Shown in pieces: positions 50,865 through 59,789 of a DNA stretch of 64,000 bases. Where the stretch lies: positions 29,422 through 93,421 of the forward strand of contig JAJOJF010000039.1 in NCBI GenBank assembly GCA_021208885.1, read 5' to 3'. The DNA comes from Burkholderiaceae bacterium. Its GTDB lineage: Bacteria > Pseudomonadota > Gammaproteobacteria > Burkholderiales > Burkholderiaceae_B. The notes under the pieces are model-generated. The model saw nothing but the letters and a program-made list of their open reading frames with translations, searched no databases and was not told where the DNA came from. How positions within the stretch are numbered: position 1 is the first letter of the stretch; the number at the start of each line of letters is the position of its first letter. The position numbers and the translations under genes were made by a program.

Positions 50865-51997
50865 TGGCCCAGATGCTTGGCGTTAAAGATTTTCTTGTTG
50901 ACTCGATTTCGCTCGGCTTGCGAATCTCGGCGTGGCGTTTTGCGCGGCAGCGCGCTGACTACTACGAGTTTCTGGGCCATCTGCTTGACAACAGGGCGTT
51001 AGAGCAGACTTTGCTGCTGACTTTTGAGCAAGACAGTTGGCGCCACGGCTATGGTTCAGCGCGTGGAAAGCTAGCGGCCTGGTGGGCTGCCCGCTACGCG
51101 GCTAGTGGCGGTGATCTGGTCTACACCTGGCAAGGTACCTTGCCTGCATCAGATCTACAGACGATTTCGCTGGCACAAGATGCTGGCCAGGCTGCGCTGG
51201 TGCAAACCCTCAAAAGCATGGCGACGCAAGTCCGGCTCTGGAATGATTGCACGGGCAACTTCTGGCAGACGATCGCAGTAGGGATGGTGGCTGCCTTTGT
51301 GGCGCTGGCTTGTCTGTTTGTCATGCCGCTTTGGACTGCACCACGACTGACAGGGGCTTTTGGCAACGTGCCAGTGACTTATTACGGTCCAGCTTTGAAG
51401 GGATTGCTGGGTTGGGTTGCTGGCATCAAAAGTTACTGGCTCGGCTGGATTGGAGCGTTTGGAGTTGGTATTGCTGCGTTGTGGTGGTCGTTGACTGGCC
51501 TGACGGGTCCAGTGCGCCGGTATCTGGACCGTCTTGGTATATGGCGGCTCTACCGGGACTTAAATGCCATGCGGTTTCTGACTGGATCGGCCACGTTGCT
51601 TAACGCTTTGTCGCCTAGTGGCGTGTCGTTGCGAACGGTCTTGGCCACCCAGCAGCGCTTTGCGAGCCGTTGGCTCAATGATCACCTGAATCGTATGGTG
51701 ATGCAGCTTGACGCTGGCGCCGATGCGTTGACAAGTCTGAACACTGGCTTGTTGGCTGATGATGTCTGGTGGCGATTTGTGGATGCAGTCCGGGTGCATG
51801 GGCTGGCTCAGGGTCTGGGGACAGCCTCTGGTGTTATCGGCCAGTTGCTCAAAAGCCAGATGGCCCGTCGAGCACTGGTGCTGCGTTGGGTGCTGCTGAT
51901 GACTGCGTTGGCCTGCGTAATGGCGGTGGGGTTTTGGCATTTGCGCGCCATTGAGGAGCTACGCCAAGGCTTGACGCTTTTCTACAGCCTGTCTTGA
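50864..51997 (+). CDS. type IVb pilus platform protein (PilR/GspF-like)
   Basis: The 377-residue inner-membrane protein has about three helices (TIAVGMVAAFVALACLFVMPLW, IGAFGVGIAALWWSLTGL and VLLMTALACVMAVGFWHL) and two GspF-type cytoplasmic repeats. It would anchor the ATPase and pilins. The ATG overlaps the ATPase stop (TAATG) with AGGAGG upstream. Confidence 0.85.
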   Translation: MAQMLGVKDFLVDSISLGLRISAWRFARQRADYYEFLGHLLDNRALEQTLLLTFEQDSWRHGYGSARGKLAAWWAARYAASGGDLVYTWQGTLPASDLQTISLAQDAGQAALVQTLKSMATQVRLWNDCTGNFWQTIAVGMVAAFVALACLFVMPLWTAPRLTGAFGNVPVTYYGPALKGLLGWVAGIKSYWLGWIGAFGVGIAALWWSLTGLTGPVRRYLDRLGIWRLYRDLNAMRFLTGSATLLNALSPSGVSLRTVLATQQRFASRWLNDHLNRMVMQLDAGADALTSLNTGLLADDVWWRFVDAVRVHGLAQGLGTASGVIGQLLKSQMARRALVLRWVLLMTALACVMAVGFWHLRAIEELRQGLTLFYSLS

Positions 51998-52031
51998 TCA
52001 ATACACACAACAACCGTTTTAAGGATTCGAT

Positions 52032-52721
52032 ATGAGCTTGAATACTTTTTGTTTTTACTTGTTTAAACCACTGCTGCGTCTAGAGGCCTTTCTGGTGAGA
52101 CGCTTGATTGCCCGCCAGTTAAAGACACCCGGCAAAGGCAAGCAGCGTGGTTTCTCGCTTGTCGAGGTCTCGATTGTGACCGCATTGATGGTGATTCTGG
52201 CAGTCGTTGGCATACCCGCACTGCAGGACTACGTGGTGGAAAACAAAGTACCGAAGGTCGCCGCCGACTTGCAACGGTTTGTGGCGCGCATGAAGGTCGC
52301 TGCCATTGGCGGCAGTGACACACCGTATGCCAGCATCAATCGTCGCGTGCTGGTCAATGGCGTGCGGGGCAGTTCGGCCCTGGTGATTCGGGGCGAGGGC
52401 AATAATGCACTCGTCGCCCATGGTCTGGGTGGGCAGGGAGCTCTTGACCATGGCGAGCTTAAGGTCGCTCCTGTTGCCGCACCCGACCAATCCGCCGGCT
52501 CAGCCTTTAGCTTGACGCTCGATCACGTCAACCATGCAGCATGCCCCGTGTTGGCTACCACGCTACAGCGCATGGCCAGTCAGATCTCCATCGAGGGCAG
52601 GGGTGGTGCGGTGATGGTTAAAAATGATTTTGCTGTGCCACCCATGGCTTACCAACCGGTACTCGCAGACGCGCAGTGCGAGCGAGGCGACAGCAATCAT
52701 TTTGTGTTTGTGTTTCAGTGA
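52032..52721 (+). CDS. type IVb major prepilin (PilS-like)
   Basis: The 229-residue prepilin has a long basic leader (40 residues) ending KQRG, then FSLVEVSIVTALMVILAVVG with Glu5 and the helical spine. Two cysteines (171 and 216) can form the C-terminal disulfide loop of class b pilins. Leader length and the disulfide spacing fit the R64 PilS/TcpA/BfpA type. No prepilin peptidase gene is in the cluster, so a housekeeping PilD-like enzyme must process it. Confidence 0.85.
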   Translation: MSLNTFCFYLFKPLLRLEAFLVRRLIARQLKTPGKGKQRGFSLVEVSIVTALMVILAVVGIPALQDYVVENKVPKVAADLQRFVARMKVAAIGGSDTPYASINRRVLVNGVRGSSALVIRGEGNNALVAHGLGGQGALDHGELKVAPVAAPDQSAGSAFSLTLDHVNHAACPVLATTLQRMASQISIEGRGGAVMVKNDFAVPPMAYQPVLADAQCERGDSNHFVFVFQ

Positions 52722-52728
52722 GGCAGGG

Positions 52729-53724
52729 GTGGCTCAGGCACAAAGCAAATGGCTAGGCCAACGCGGGCAGGCCCTAGTTGAATGGATGGTTGTGGCGGCA
52801 TTGGCCATGTTGGCGGCGGTTTGGGCAGCGGGCGAATTCAATCAGCGCGCCGAGCGTCTGGCGGCCCAAGGCCATGCACATTGGCTGCGCTCAGTGGCAG
52901 GTGCCATTGCCAAGGCTCTGGAACATGACGATGCCAATGCTTGGCCCGCCGGCGGATTGTTTGCCGCGCTGCCAGTTAATGCCTTGTCACCTGTGCAGCC
53001 CTGGCTTGATATGCTCAAACAGCGTGGCTGGCTGCCGCAGGCCCTAGCAGCGCCTGACAGAATGCCCTACGAGATCAGGTTGATGCGACTCGTTAGCGAA
53101 AAAAGATGCGCAGATGACACCTGCCCGGTCATGGTGTTGTTGTTGGCGTTGCCTAAATCCGACAGCCAGACCCCACACCCGAGCGCAATGCTTGCAGAAT
53201 TGCAGGGCGAGGGCCTGGCCGTAACAGATTTGGCACCAGGCTGGCTTGCTGGGGCTGCTTTGCGGCTAGCTAATCCCCTGGCTGATCGAGTCTTGCTAGC
53301 TAATGGAACCATTGGGTTGCTCGGCTGGCGTGCGGATAAGCCCCCACCTTACGTCAGGCTAAATGAGTCTCGCCAGGTCAATTTGGCTGGGGGTGTGCAA
53401 ATTGGTCGTCTGGCCAATGTCAGCGCCACTTGCCACCCAGATGGCACAGTTATGCTGGGCCCTGAGGGCAAGCTCTATGTTTGTCGAGACGGACAATGGC
53501 AAACGGTGAGTGAAAAACATGATCATTTACGTGCTTGCATCCCACCGGATGACCAAGCGGGTTTGGCTCGGGCCTTGATGCGCATCTCGGGTCTTTGGCA
53601 AATTTTTGGTGGTGGGCCGTTTTGTAGATGCCCAGATGGCTTCGCCCCATTAAGCTTCGGTGGCGACCGCCAACGAGTCGGTCCCGTGGAATTGGAGGAT
53701 GGTTACGCCTGCCTGCGCCTATAA
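52729..53724 (+). CDS. PilV-like minor pilin or tip adhesin
   Basis: The 331-residue protein starts at GTG 52729 with a 13-residue leader ending QRG, then [19 protein letters not shown]. Gln replaces the usual +1 Phe, but Glu5 is kept. The C-terminal third is Cys-rich and includes [23 protein letters not shown], which resembles the tail of R64 PilV. PilV sits at the pilus tip and sets the receptor. The gene ends the cluster 34 bp before alaS. No shufflon-type repeats or recombinase are seen. Confidence 0.75.
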   Translation: MAQAQSKWLGQRGQALVEWMVVAALAMLAAVWAAGEFNQRAERLAAQGHAHWLRSVAGAIAKALEHDDANAWPAGGLFAALPVNALSPVQPWLDMLKQRGWLPQALAAPDRMPYEIRLMRLVSEKRCADDTCPVMVLLLALPKSDSQTPHPSAMLAELQGEGLAVTDLAPGWLAGAALRLANPLADRVLLANGTIGLLGWRADKPPPYVRLNESRQVNLAGGVQIGRLANVSATCHPDGTVMLGPEGKLYVCRDGQWQTVSEKHDHLRACIPPDDQAGLARALMRISGLWQIFGGGPFCRCPDGFAPLSFGGDRQRVGPVELEDGYACLRL

Positions 53725-53758
53725 TCCGGACATCAAATTTGGATTTGGCGGCGTGTCG

Positions 53759-56380
53759 ATGAAAGTCTCTGAAATTCGTGAGAAGTTTCTTAAATACTTC
53801 GAAAGCAAAGGGCACACGATTGTGCCATCGTCCTCGTTGGTGCCGGGCAACGACCCGACCTTGTTATTTACTAACTCGGGCATGGTGCAGTTCAAGGATG
53901 TTTTTACTGGCCAGGAGACCCGTAACTACTCGCGGGCAACGTCATCTCAACGCAGTGTTCGGGCCGGTGGCAAGCACAACGACCTAGAAAACGTGGGCTA
54001 CACGGCGAGGCACCACACATTTTTCGAGATGTTGGGTAATTTCAGCTTCGGTGACTATTTCAAGCGCGATGCCATCCACTACGCGTGGGAACTGTTGACC
54101 ACAGTCTATAAGTTGCCGACAGAAAAATTGTGGGTAACTGTCTATCACGAAGATGATGAGGCTTACGATATCTGGGCCAAGGAAGTGGGTGTGCCAACCG
54201 AGCGCATCATTCGAATTGGTGACAACAAAGGCGCGCGTTATGCGTCGGACAACTTCTGGCAGATGGCCGACACCGGTCCGTGCGGACCTTGCTCGGAAAT
54301 TTTCTATGACCATGGTCCCGAGGTCTGGGGTGGTCCGCCCGGATCGCCAGAAGAAGATGGCGACCGCTACATAGAGATTTGGAACCTGGTGTTCATGCAG
54401 TTTGATCGTGACAGTGATGGCGTCATGCATCCGCTGCCCAAGCCCTGCGTGGACACGGGTATGGGTCTTGAGCGTATTGCTGCGGTGCTGCAGCATGTGC
54501 ACTCAAACTATGAAATCGATTTGTTTGAGCATCTGATCAAGGCTGCTGCACGCGAAACGGGTTGCACGGATCTAGCCAATAACTCACTCAAGGTGATCGC
54601 TGATCACATTCGCGCGTGTTCGTTTCTGGTCGTCGATGGTGTGATTCCGAGTAACGAAGGTCGTGGCTACGTCCTGCGCCGGATCATTCGTCGCGCCTTG
54701 CGTCATGGCTACAAGCTTGGGCAGTCCAAGCCTTTCTTCTATCGTTTGGTTGGCGATCTGGTGGCTGAGATGGGCGCTGCTTATCCGGAGCTTGCCAATA
54801 ACGCTGAGCGCGTCTCTAGGGTTTTGTTGCAAGAGGAGGAGCGCTTTGGCGAGACTCTGGAAAATGGCATGCGGATACTGGACGAAGCGCTTGCCAGTCT
54901 TGGGGCTGGCCAAACGCTAGATGGCCAGACACTCTTTATGCTTTACGACACATACGGGTTTCCGGTTGATTTGACTGCTGATATCTGTCGCGAGAAATCC
55001 ATTGAAGTGGACATGGCTGGATTTGACGATGCGATGACCAGGCAGCGCGATCAGGCTCGTGCGGCTGGTCGATTTAAGTCTGCTGACGGGTTGCATTACG
55101 AGGGCGAGCAAACGGTGTTTCATGGCTATGATGCACTGACATGGGACGCTAAGGTGGTAGCGCTTTACGTGGATGGAACGCCAGTTGATGAAATTGCAGT
55201 TGGCCAGCAAGCTGTCGTGGTGCTCGATGAGACGCCGTTTTATGCTGAATCGGGCGGCCAAGTCGGTGACGCCGGAGTGATCTCGTTTGAAGGCGGGAAG
55301 TTTGCGGTGACTGACACGCAAAAGATTCAGGCCGGCGTTTTTGGTCACCATGGCCAGCTATCTGGCGCCCCCCTCAAAATCGGACAGGCGGTCAAAGCGA
55401 GCGTTGACACTTTGCGTCGAGCTCGCACGGTGCGCAACCACTCGGCTACGCATTTGATGCACAAGGCATTGCGGGAAGTTTTAGGGGGGCATGTGCAGCA
55501 GCGAGGCTCTCTGGTTGACCCGGACAAGACCCGGTTTGATTTTGCGCACGATGCGCCCATGACTGCTGAGCAGATTGCCAAAGTCGAAGAGATTGTTAAT
55601 CGAGAAATTCTGGCCAATGAGCCCACTGATGCCCGTATCATGGCGTTTGACGATGCTGTGAAATCGGGTGCAGTTGCTTTGTTTGGTGAGAAATATGGCG
55701 ACACGGTGCGCGTTCTCGATATCGGTTCATCGCGTGAGCTGTGTGGCGGCACGCACGTGGCACGTACAGGTGATATCGGGATTTTCAAGATTGTCTCGGA
55801 GTCTGGTGTTGCCGCCGGTGTTCGCCGCGTCGAGGCCATTACAGGGGACAACGTCTTGCATTGGGCTCAGTCGCTGAATGCGACTGCTGCTCAAATTGCC
55901 GCGATGGTTAAGTCGACGGTATCTGATGCGGCTAGCCGAGTTGCGCATTTGCAAGAGCAGTTAAAAGCCACCGAGCGTGAACTCGCCCAAACCAAGGCTA
56001 AGTTGAGTGCCGGTGCGGGCGCTGCGTTAGCCGACCAGGCGCGAGTGATTGCCGGCATCAAGGTGTTGGCGCATGATGTGGTCGGTGCTGACCCCAAGGG
56101 CCTGCGTGCCATGGTTGATCAGCTTAAAGACAAACTGCAATCTGGCGTGGTGGTCCTAGCGACAGTGGCCGACGACAAAGTCAGCTTGGTCGCAGGTGTC
56201 ACCAAGGACTTGATGGACAAGGTCAAGGCAGGCGATTTGCTGTCGCATGTGGCAAGTCAGGTTGGCGGCAAAGGCGGTGGGCGCCCTGACATGGCGATGG
56301 GTGGCGGCACGGAACCAGCCAAGCTGACAGCGGCCTTGCAGTCCGTGCCTGCCTGGATTGAAAGCAAAGTGCAAGGGTAA
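53759..56380 (+). CDS. alaS: alanyl-tRNA synthetase
   Basis: The 873-residue class II synthetase charges tRNA-Ala. Catalytic motifs are at the N terminus ([28 protein letters not shown]), the editing domain has [16 protein letters not shown] and [16 protein letters not shown], and the C-terminal DHHA1 domain ends [15 protein letters not shown]. The ATG at 53759 is chosen over a longer frame that overlaps the PilV gene. A TATAAT at 53720-53725 could be its -10. Confidence 0.97.
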   Translation: MKVSEIREKFLKYFESKGHTIVPSSSLVPGNDPTLLFTNSGMVQFKDVFTGQETRNYSRATSSQRSVRAGGKHNDLENVGYTARHHTFFEMLGNFSFGDYFKRDAIHYAWELLTTVYKLPTEKLWVTVYHEDDEAYDIWAKEVGVPTERIIRIGDNKGARYASDNFWQMADTGPCGPCSEIFYDHGPEVWGGPPGSPEEDGDRYIEIWNLVFMQFDRDSDGVMHPLPKPCVDTGMGLERIAAVLQHVHSNYEIDLFEHLIKAAARETGCTDLANNSLKVIADHIRACSFLVVDGVIPSNEGRGYVLRRIIRRALRHGYKLGQSKPFFYRLVGDLVAEMGAAYPELANNAERVSRVLLQEEERFGETLENGMRILDEALASLGAGQTLDGQTLFMLYDTYGFPVDLTADICREKSIEVDMAGFDDAMTRQRDQARAAGRFKSADGLHYEGEQTVFHGYDALTWDAKVVALYVDGTPVDEIAVGQQAVVVLDETPFYAESGGQVGDAGVISFEGGKFAVTDTQKIQAGVFGHHGQLSGAPLKIGQAVKASVDTLRRARTVRNHSATHLMHKALREVLGGHVQQRGSLVDPDKTRFDFAHDAPMTAEQIAKVEEIVNREILANEPTDARIMAFDDAVKSGAVALFGEKYGDTVRVLDIGSSRELCGGTHVARTGDIGIFKIVSESGVAAGVRRVEAITGDNVLHWAQSLNATAAQIAAMVKSTVSDAASRVAHLQEQLKATERELAQTKAKLSAGAGAALADQARVIAGIKVLAHDVVGADPKGLRAMVDQLKDKLQSGVVVLATVADDKVSLVAGVTKDLMDKVKAGDLLSHVASQVGGKGGGRPDMAMGGGTEPAKLTAALQSVPAWIESKVQG

Positions 56381-56387
56381 GAGGTTC

Positions 56388-56636
56388 ATGAGCGAGATCG
56401 ATTTGAACCATCCGGCAGCCACTGTTGACGCCACCGGCCTCGAATGCCCGCTGCCGATTCTGAAGGCCAAGAAAGCGCTCTCAACGCTTGAGCCCGGGCA
56501 GGTGTTGGAGGTTATCACCACCGACCGCAAGGCCAAGCAAGACTTTGATGCGTTCTGCCGACAAACGGGAAATCCGCTGTTAGCCCACAAGGATGTTGGT
56601 GAAAAGGTGCACCATTACTTGCAACGACGAGCGTGA
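56388..56636 (+). CDS. TusA-family sulfur carrier protein
   Basis: The 82-residue protein has the CPLP motif (ATGLECPLPILKAKKAL) whose Cys carries persulfide in TusA relatives. It sits 7 bp after alaS. TusA moves sulfur for tRNA thiolation and other pathways; the exact role here is unproven. Confidence 0.88.
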   Translation: MSEIDLNHPAATVDATGLECPLPILKAKKALSTLEPGQVLEVITTDRKAKQDFDAFCRQTGNPLLAHKDVGEKVHHYLQRRA

Positions 56637-56649
56637 ACCGTGCTAGAAT
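56619..56649 (+). promoter_or_regulatory. likely rpsP promoter with extended -10
   Basis: TAGAAT (56644-56649) is preceded by TG and one base, giving an extended -10. A TTGCAA (56619-56624) is upstream with a 19-bp spacer. It lies 50 bp before the rpsP ATG and just after the TusA-like stop. Confidence 0.5.
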
Positions 56650-56698
56650 CTATGGCTTAGCCCAAATTTTGTTACCCATTTTTTAGAAGAGATTACCT

Positions 56699-56953
56699 AT
56701 GGTGGTGATTCGTATGGCTCGCGGCGGCTCAAAGAAGCGCCCGTTTTATAGCCTGGTTGCAACTGATTCGCGCGACCGTCGTGACGGTCGTTTCATCGAG
56801 CGTGTTGGCTTTTACAACCCCGTTGCTGGCGACGGTGACGAGAAGCTGCGCATCGCAATGGATCGCGTAACTTACTGGCAAGGTGTTGGCGCTCAGTTGT
56901 CTCCCTCTGTCGCTCGCTTGGTCAAAGAGTACAGCAAGCAGGTTGCTGCCTAA
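56699..56953 (+). CDS. rpsP: 30S ribosomal protein S16
   Basis: The 84-residue protein is a clear S16 ([19 protein letters not shown] at the N terminus, then [14 protein letters not shown]). It stabilises the 30S body. It begins the rpsP-rimM pair; trmD is separated by three other genes. Confidence 0.98.
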   Translation: MVVIRMARGGSKKRPFYSLVATDSRDRRDGRFIERVGFYNPVAGDGDEKLRIAMDRVTYWQGVGAQLSPSVARLVKEYSKQVAA

Positions 56954-56991
56954 TTGTTTTAGAAGTTTTTTCAGACGCGCTGGCTAGGTCG

Positions 56992-57672
56992 ATGAGTTTG
57001 GACAAAAAAACACCGACCCAGACCAAAGCAACGACTGACTCTACTTCTCAAAGTGCGCCAGCCAACTTGGTCGAACTGGGTCGAGTTCTCGGGGCGCACG
57101 GCATCAAGGGCTGGATTAAAGTCCAGCCCTTTTCTTCAGATTCTCAGGCCTTAGGCGCGAGCAAGCGCTGGTGGTTGCGTTCACCGGCTACTCCATTGCA
57201 GGCATCCAAAGGCTCCCAAGCCCCCCCGGTTGGCGTTAGCTTGGTGTGGGCCAAACCACACGGCTCGAACTGGATCGCTTGTGTCAAAGGTCTAAACGAT
57301 CGTGACGAGGCCGAGGCACTAAAGGGCAAAACAGTTCTAGTGCCACGCAGCGCCTTTCCCAAGCTTGATAACAACGAGTACTACTGGGTAGACCTCATCG
57401 GTTGTTCAGTCACAACCGATGCTGATGGCCCAATTGAGCACTTGGGTGTTATCGAGTCAGTTCAAGACAACCCGGCACATCCGATTCTTGTTGTCAGGCA
57501 GCAGAGCGTGGTAGACGATCAATCTGGCGATCAAAGTAAAGATCAACGGGTTGATCGGCTCGACGACAAAGGCAAACCTGTCTACTCATTGGTGCCGTTT
57601 GTGGCAGCCCACGTGGGTGCTATTGACTTGGAAAAACGTACGGTAGAGACGCACTGGCCGCGTGACTTTTAA
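56992..57672 (+). CDS. rimM: 16S rRNA processing protein RimM
   Basis: RimM helps mature the 3' domain of 30S, near S19. The 226-residue protein has the RimM N-terminal domain (LVELGRVLGAHGIKGWIKVQPF) and a PRC-barrel C-terminal domain (EYYWVDLIGCSV). It is longer than usual because of a Thr/Ser-rich N-terminal extension of about 25 residues and an inserted Asp/Gln/Lys-rich stretch (about 178-195) before PVYSLVPF. Confidence 0.95.
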   Translation: MSLDKKTPTQTKATTDSTSQSAPANLVELGRVLGAHGIKGWIKVQPFSSDSQALGASKRWWLRSPATPLQASKGSQAPPVGVSLVWAKPHGSNWIACVKGLNDRDEAEALKGKTVLVPRSAFPKLDNNEYYWVDLIGCSVTTDADGPIEHLGVIESVQDNPAHPILVVRQQSVVDDQSGDQSKDQRVDRLDDKGKPVYSLVPFVAAHVGAIDLEKRTVETHWPRDF

Positions 57673-57822
57673 TCGCCAGTAGTCAACCTGATCGTTCGAC
57701 TTGCCATTGGACCAATCGTTCGATTAACCGCTTGTGATCACTGAACTAAAGGTTGGCTTGCTTTGTCATAGTAAAAAGCGGTCTACTATGGAAACAACAA
57801 TAGTCTAAACAAGGAGTCCATC

Positions 57823-58146
57823 ATGGCAACACGACGTAAAGTATCTGAAACTGAACACGAAGCCCGTCTGGTTGATCCCATCAAGCACGCCTTGGATGAA
57901 GCCGAAGATCTCTTGCGTGAGGCTGCTAGCACCGGCGGTGAGAAAGCTGAGGAGCTGCGTGAGCAAGCCTTGGAAACTCTGCGTCGCAGCCGCTTGGCCT
58001 TGCATGATGTGCAGGACTCTTTGCTAGACCGTGGTCGGCAGGCCGTACGGGTGACAGACGATTATGTGCATGAGCGTCCTTGGCAGGCTGCTACTATCGC
58101 CGGCGTTGCTGGCCTTCTGCTTGGTTTGTTGATTGCGCGCCGCTAA
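57823..58146 (+). CDS. DUF883/ElaB-YqjD family protein
   Basis: The 107-residue protein has a long amphipathic helical region (ALDEAEDLLREAASTGGEKAEELREQALETL, in parts), then a C-terminal membrane helix (AATIAGVAGLLLGLLIARR). This is the layout of YqjD/ElaB, which can bind ribosomes in stationary phase in E. coli. The start has AAGGAG about 7 bases upstream. Direct repeats ATCGTTCGA (57691-57699 and 57715-57723) lie in the 150 bp before it. Confidence 0.88.
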   Translation: MATRRKVSETEHEARLVDPIKHALDEAEDLLREAASTGGEKAEELREQALETLRRSRLALHDVQDSLLDRGRQAVRVTDDYVHERPWQAATIAGVAGLLLGLLIARR

Positions 58147-58556
58147 TGTCAATACGCAACAGCGTTAAGGGCCTGTCCGCTGATTTGGTTCAGGCCATTG
58201 CAACCCGGGTTGAACTCTTTGGCTTGGAGTGGCAGCAAGCGCGAGAAGATCTGCCGAGGCTTTTGGCCTTGTGGGTCGTGGGCTTGCTTGCGCTGTTATT
58301 TGCCCTGGCACTGTTTACGCTGCTGATTATTGTCCTGGCATGGGATACGCCTTATCGGGATTGGGTTGTGCTGGCTCTATGTCTTGTTTACGCTATTGTC
58401 GGTGCGACACTACTGTGGCAGGTCAGGCAGCGCATTCGTGCTGGTGGTTTAAACCCGTTTGCAGTCACTATCGAGGAATTGCAACGTGATATGCGGTTGC
58501 TAGCTCAGCAAGGTGTGGCCAAGCATGATGCCGAGCGTGAGGACAACAAACCATGA
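58146..58556 (+). CDS. YqjE/phage-holin-superfamily membrane protein
   Basis: The 136-residue protein has two helices (LLALWVVGLLALLFALALFTLLIIVLAW and WVVLALCLVYAIVGATLLW) and the N-terminal helical segment typical of YqjE. Its ATG overlaps the YqjD-like stop (TAATG). In E. coli yqjD-yqjE-yqjK form one operon, matched here. Confidence 0.85.
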   Translation: MSIRNSVKGLSADLVQAIATRVELFGLEWQQAREDLPRLLALWVVGLLALLFALALFTLLIIVLAWDTPYRDWVVLALCLVYAIVGATLLWQVRQRIRAGGLNPFAVTIEELQRDMRLLAQQGVAKHDAEREDNKP

Positions 58557-58897
58557 CAGTCAAGCACAACGCAGAATTTGAGCGTGCCGTTCGCATCGAA
58601 ATGTTGCGTGCTCGTGCGGCCATTGAGCGCAGTACCATTGCCAAGCATGCCGGCGGCTTGGTCGATAGTCTGGATCCGCGCGTGGCTGTCGGGCGTCTTT
58701 TGCCGGGTAACCTGCAAGGTGTTGTATCGCGCAGCTTGCGCTTGGTGACGCGATATCCCTATATTTTGACGACTGTATTGTCCAATCGGCGATTCAAGGC
58801 CGTTCGCTGGATTTCGGTGGCAGCCTTGGCGGTCGGTGCCTGGGCCATGTTTTCGGGCAACAACAAGCCGGATGACCCAGATGAGGGCGTTGCCTAA
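58553..58897 (+). CDS. YqjK-like protein
   Basis: The 114-residue protein is partly hydrophobic with one C-terminal helix (WISVAALAVGAWAMFSG) and follows YqjE with a 4-bp overlap. The family match is weak to the eye and based mostly on position. It has no catalytic motif that I recognise. Confidence 0.7.
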   Translation: MTVKHNAEFERAVRIEMLRARAAIERSTIAKHAGGLVDSLDPRVAVGRLLPGNLQGVVSRSLRLVTRYPYILTTVLSNRRFKAVRWISVAALAVGAWAMFSGNNKPDDPDEGVA

Positions 58898-59011
58898 GGG
58901 TGCTCGCTTGGCACAGCAGCCAAATCGGCATCCAGAGAGTCGCTGTTTGCGCGCCATGGTGGGAAGTTGTGCTGATGTCCATCAATTCGTCAAATAATCA
59001 AGACAATTCTC

Positions 59012-59761
59012 ATGCGCATTGACATTCTGACGCTGTTTCCCGAGTACTTTGACCCTTTAAGCAAGACCGGCATCACGGGGCGTGCCCACGACCGGGGTTT
59101 GTGGCAATTAAAGACCTGGAACTTGCGTGACTACGTACACGACGTGCACCGCACCGTTGATGATCGCCCGTACGGGGGCGGCCCTGGCATGGTGATGCTG
59201 GCGCAACCTCTGGCTGACGCGCTTGATGCAGCTAGAGCTGATCGCTGTGACTCGGTTCCGGTGGTGCTGCTCGCACCATCTGGCAAGCGTTTTAATCAGG
59301 CCTGTGCCCAATCGCTGTCCGAATCTCCCGGAGCAATCATCATTTGTGGGCGCTATGAGGGCATTGATCAGCGATTTATCGATCGGCATGTCGATGACTG
59401 TTGGTCTGTTGGGGACTTCGTGGTCTCGGGCGGAGAACCGGCGTTGATGCCAATGCTCGATGCGGCGGTGCGCCTGCTACCCGGTGCTATGCAGCAAGAA
59501 TCTCACGATCAGGACTCATTTCAAAATAGCCTGTCGGGCTTGCTTGATAGTCCACACTTCACGCGCCCTGAAGTTTGGCAAGGTCAAGGCATCCCCGAGG
59601 TGTTGAAGTCTGGTCATCATGACAAGATTGCGCGCTGGCGCCGCGAGCAATCGCTGGCACTGACGTTGGCCAAGCGACCAGACCTCATTGATAAGGCCCG
59701 CGCTGCTGGCTGGCTAAGCGAAAAAGACGAAGCCTTTTTGGCAAGCCAGGCCCGAGCGTAG
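59012..59761 (+). CDS. trmD: tRNA (guanine-N1)-methyltransferase
   Basis: TrmD methylates G37 of tRNAs, preventing frameshifts. The 249-residue SPOUT enzyme has the trefoil-knot SAM site (YGGGPGMVM, then [20 protein letters not shown] and [13 protein letters not shown]). The usual operon is rpsP-rimM-trmD-rplS, but here it lies 1.3 kb from rimM and no rplS follows; valS is convergent 28 bp later. Confidence 0.98.
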   Translation: MRIDILTLFPEYFDPLSKTGITGRAHDRGLWQLKTWNLRDYVHDVHRTVDDRPYGGGPGMVMLAQPLADALDAARADRCDSVPVVLLAPSGKRFNQACAQSLSESPGAIIICGRYEGIDQRFIDRHVDDCWSVGDFVVSGGEPALMPMLDAAVRLLPGAMQQESHDQDSFQNSLSGLLDSPHFTRPEVWQGQGIPEVLKSGHHDKIARWRREQSLALTLAKRPDLIDKARAAGWLSEKDEAFLASQARA

Positions 59762-59789
59762 CTTTTGCCTGGATGTCAATCCGAACGAA

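Noticed and set aside
53660..53758. Longer alaS N terminus overlapping the PilV-like gene
   Set aside because: ATG 53759 begins with the conserved [18 protein letters not shown], and the extra residues are not AlaS-like.
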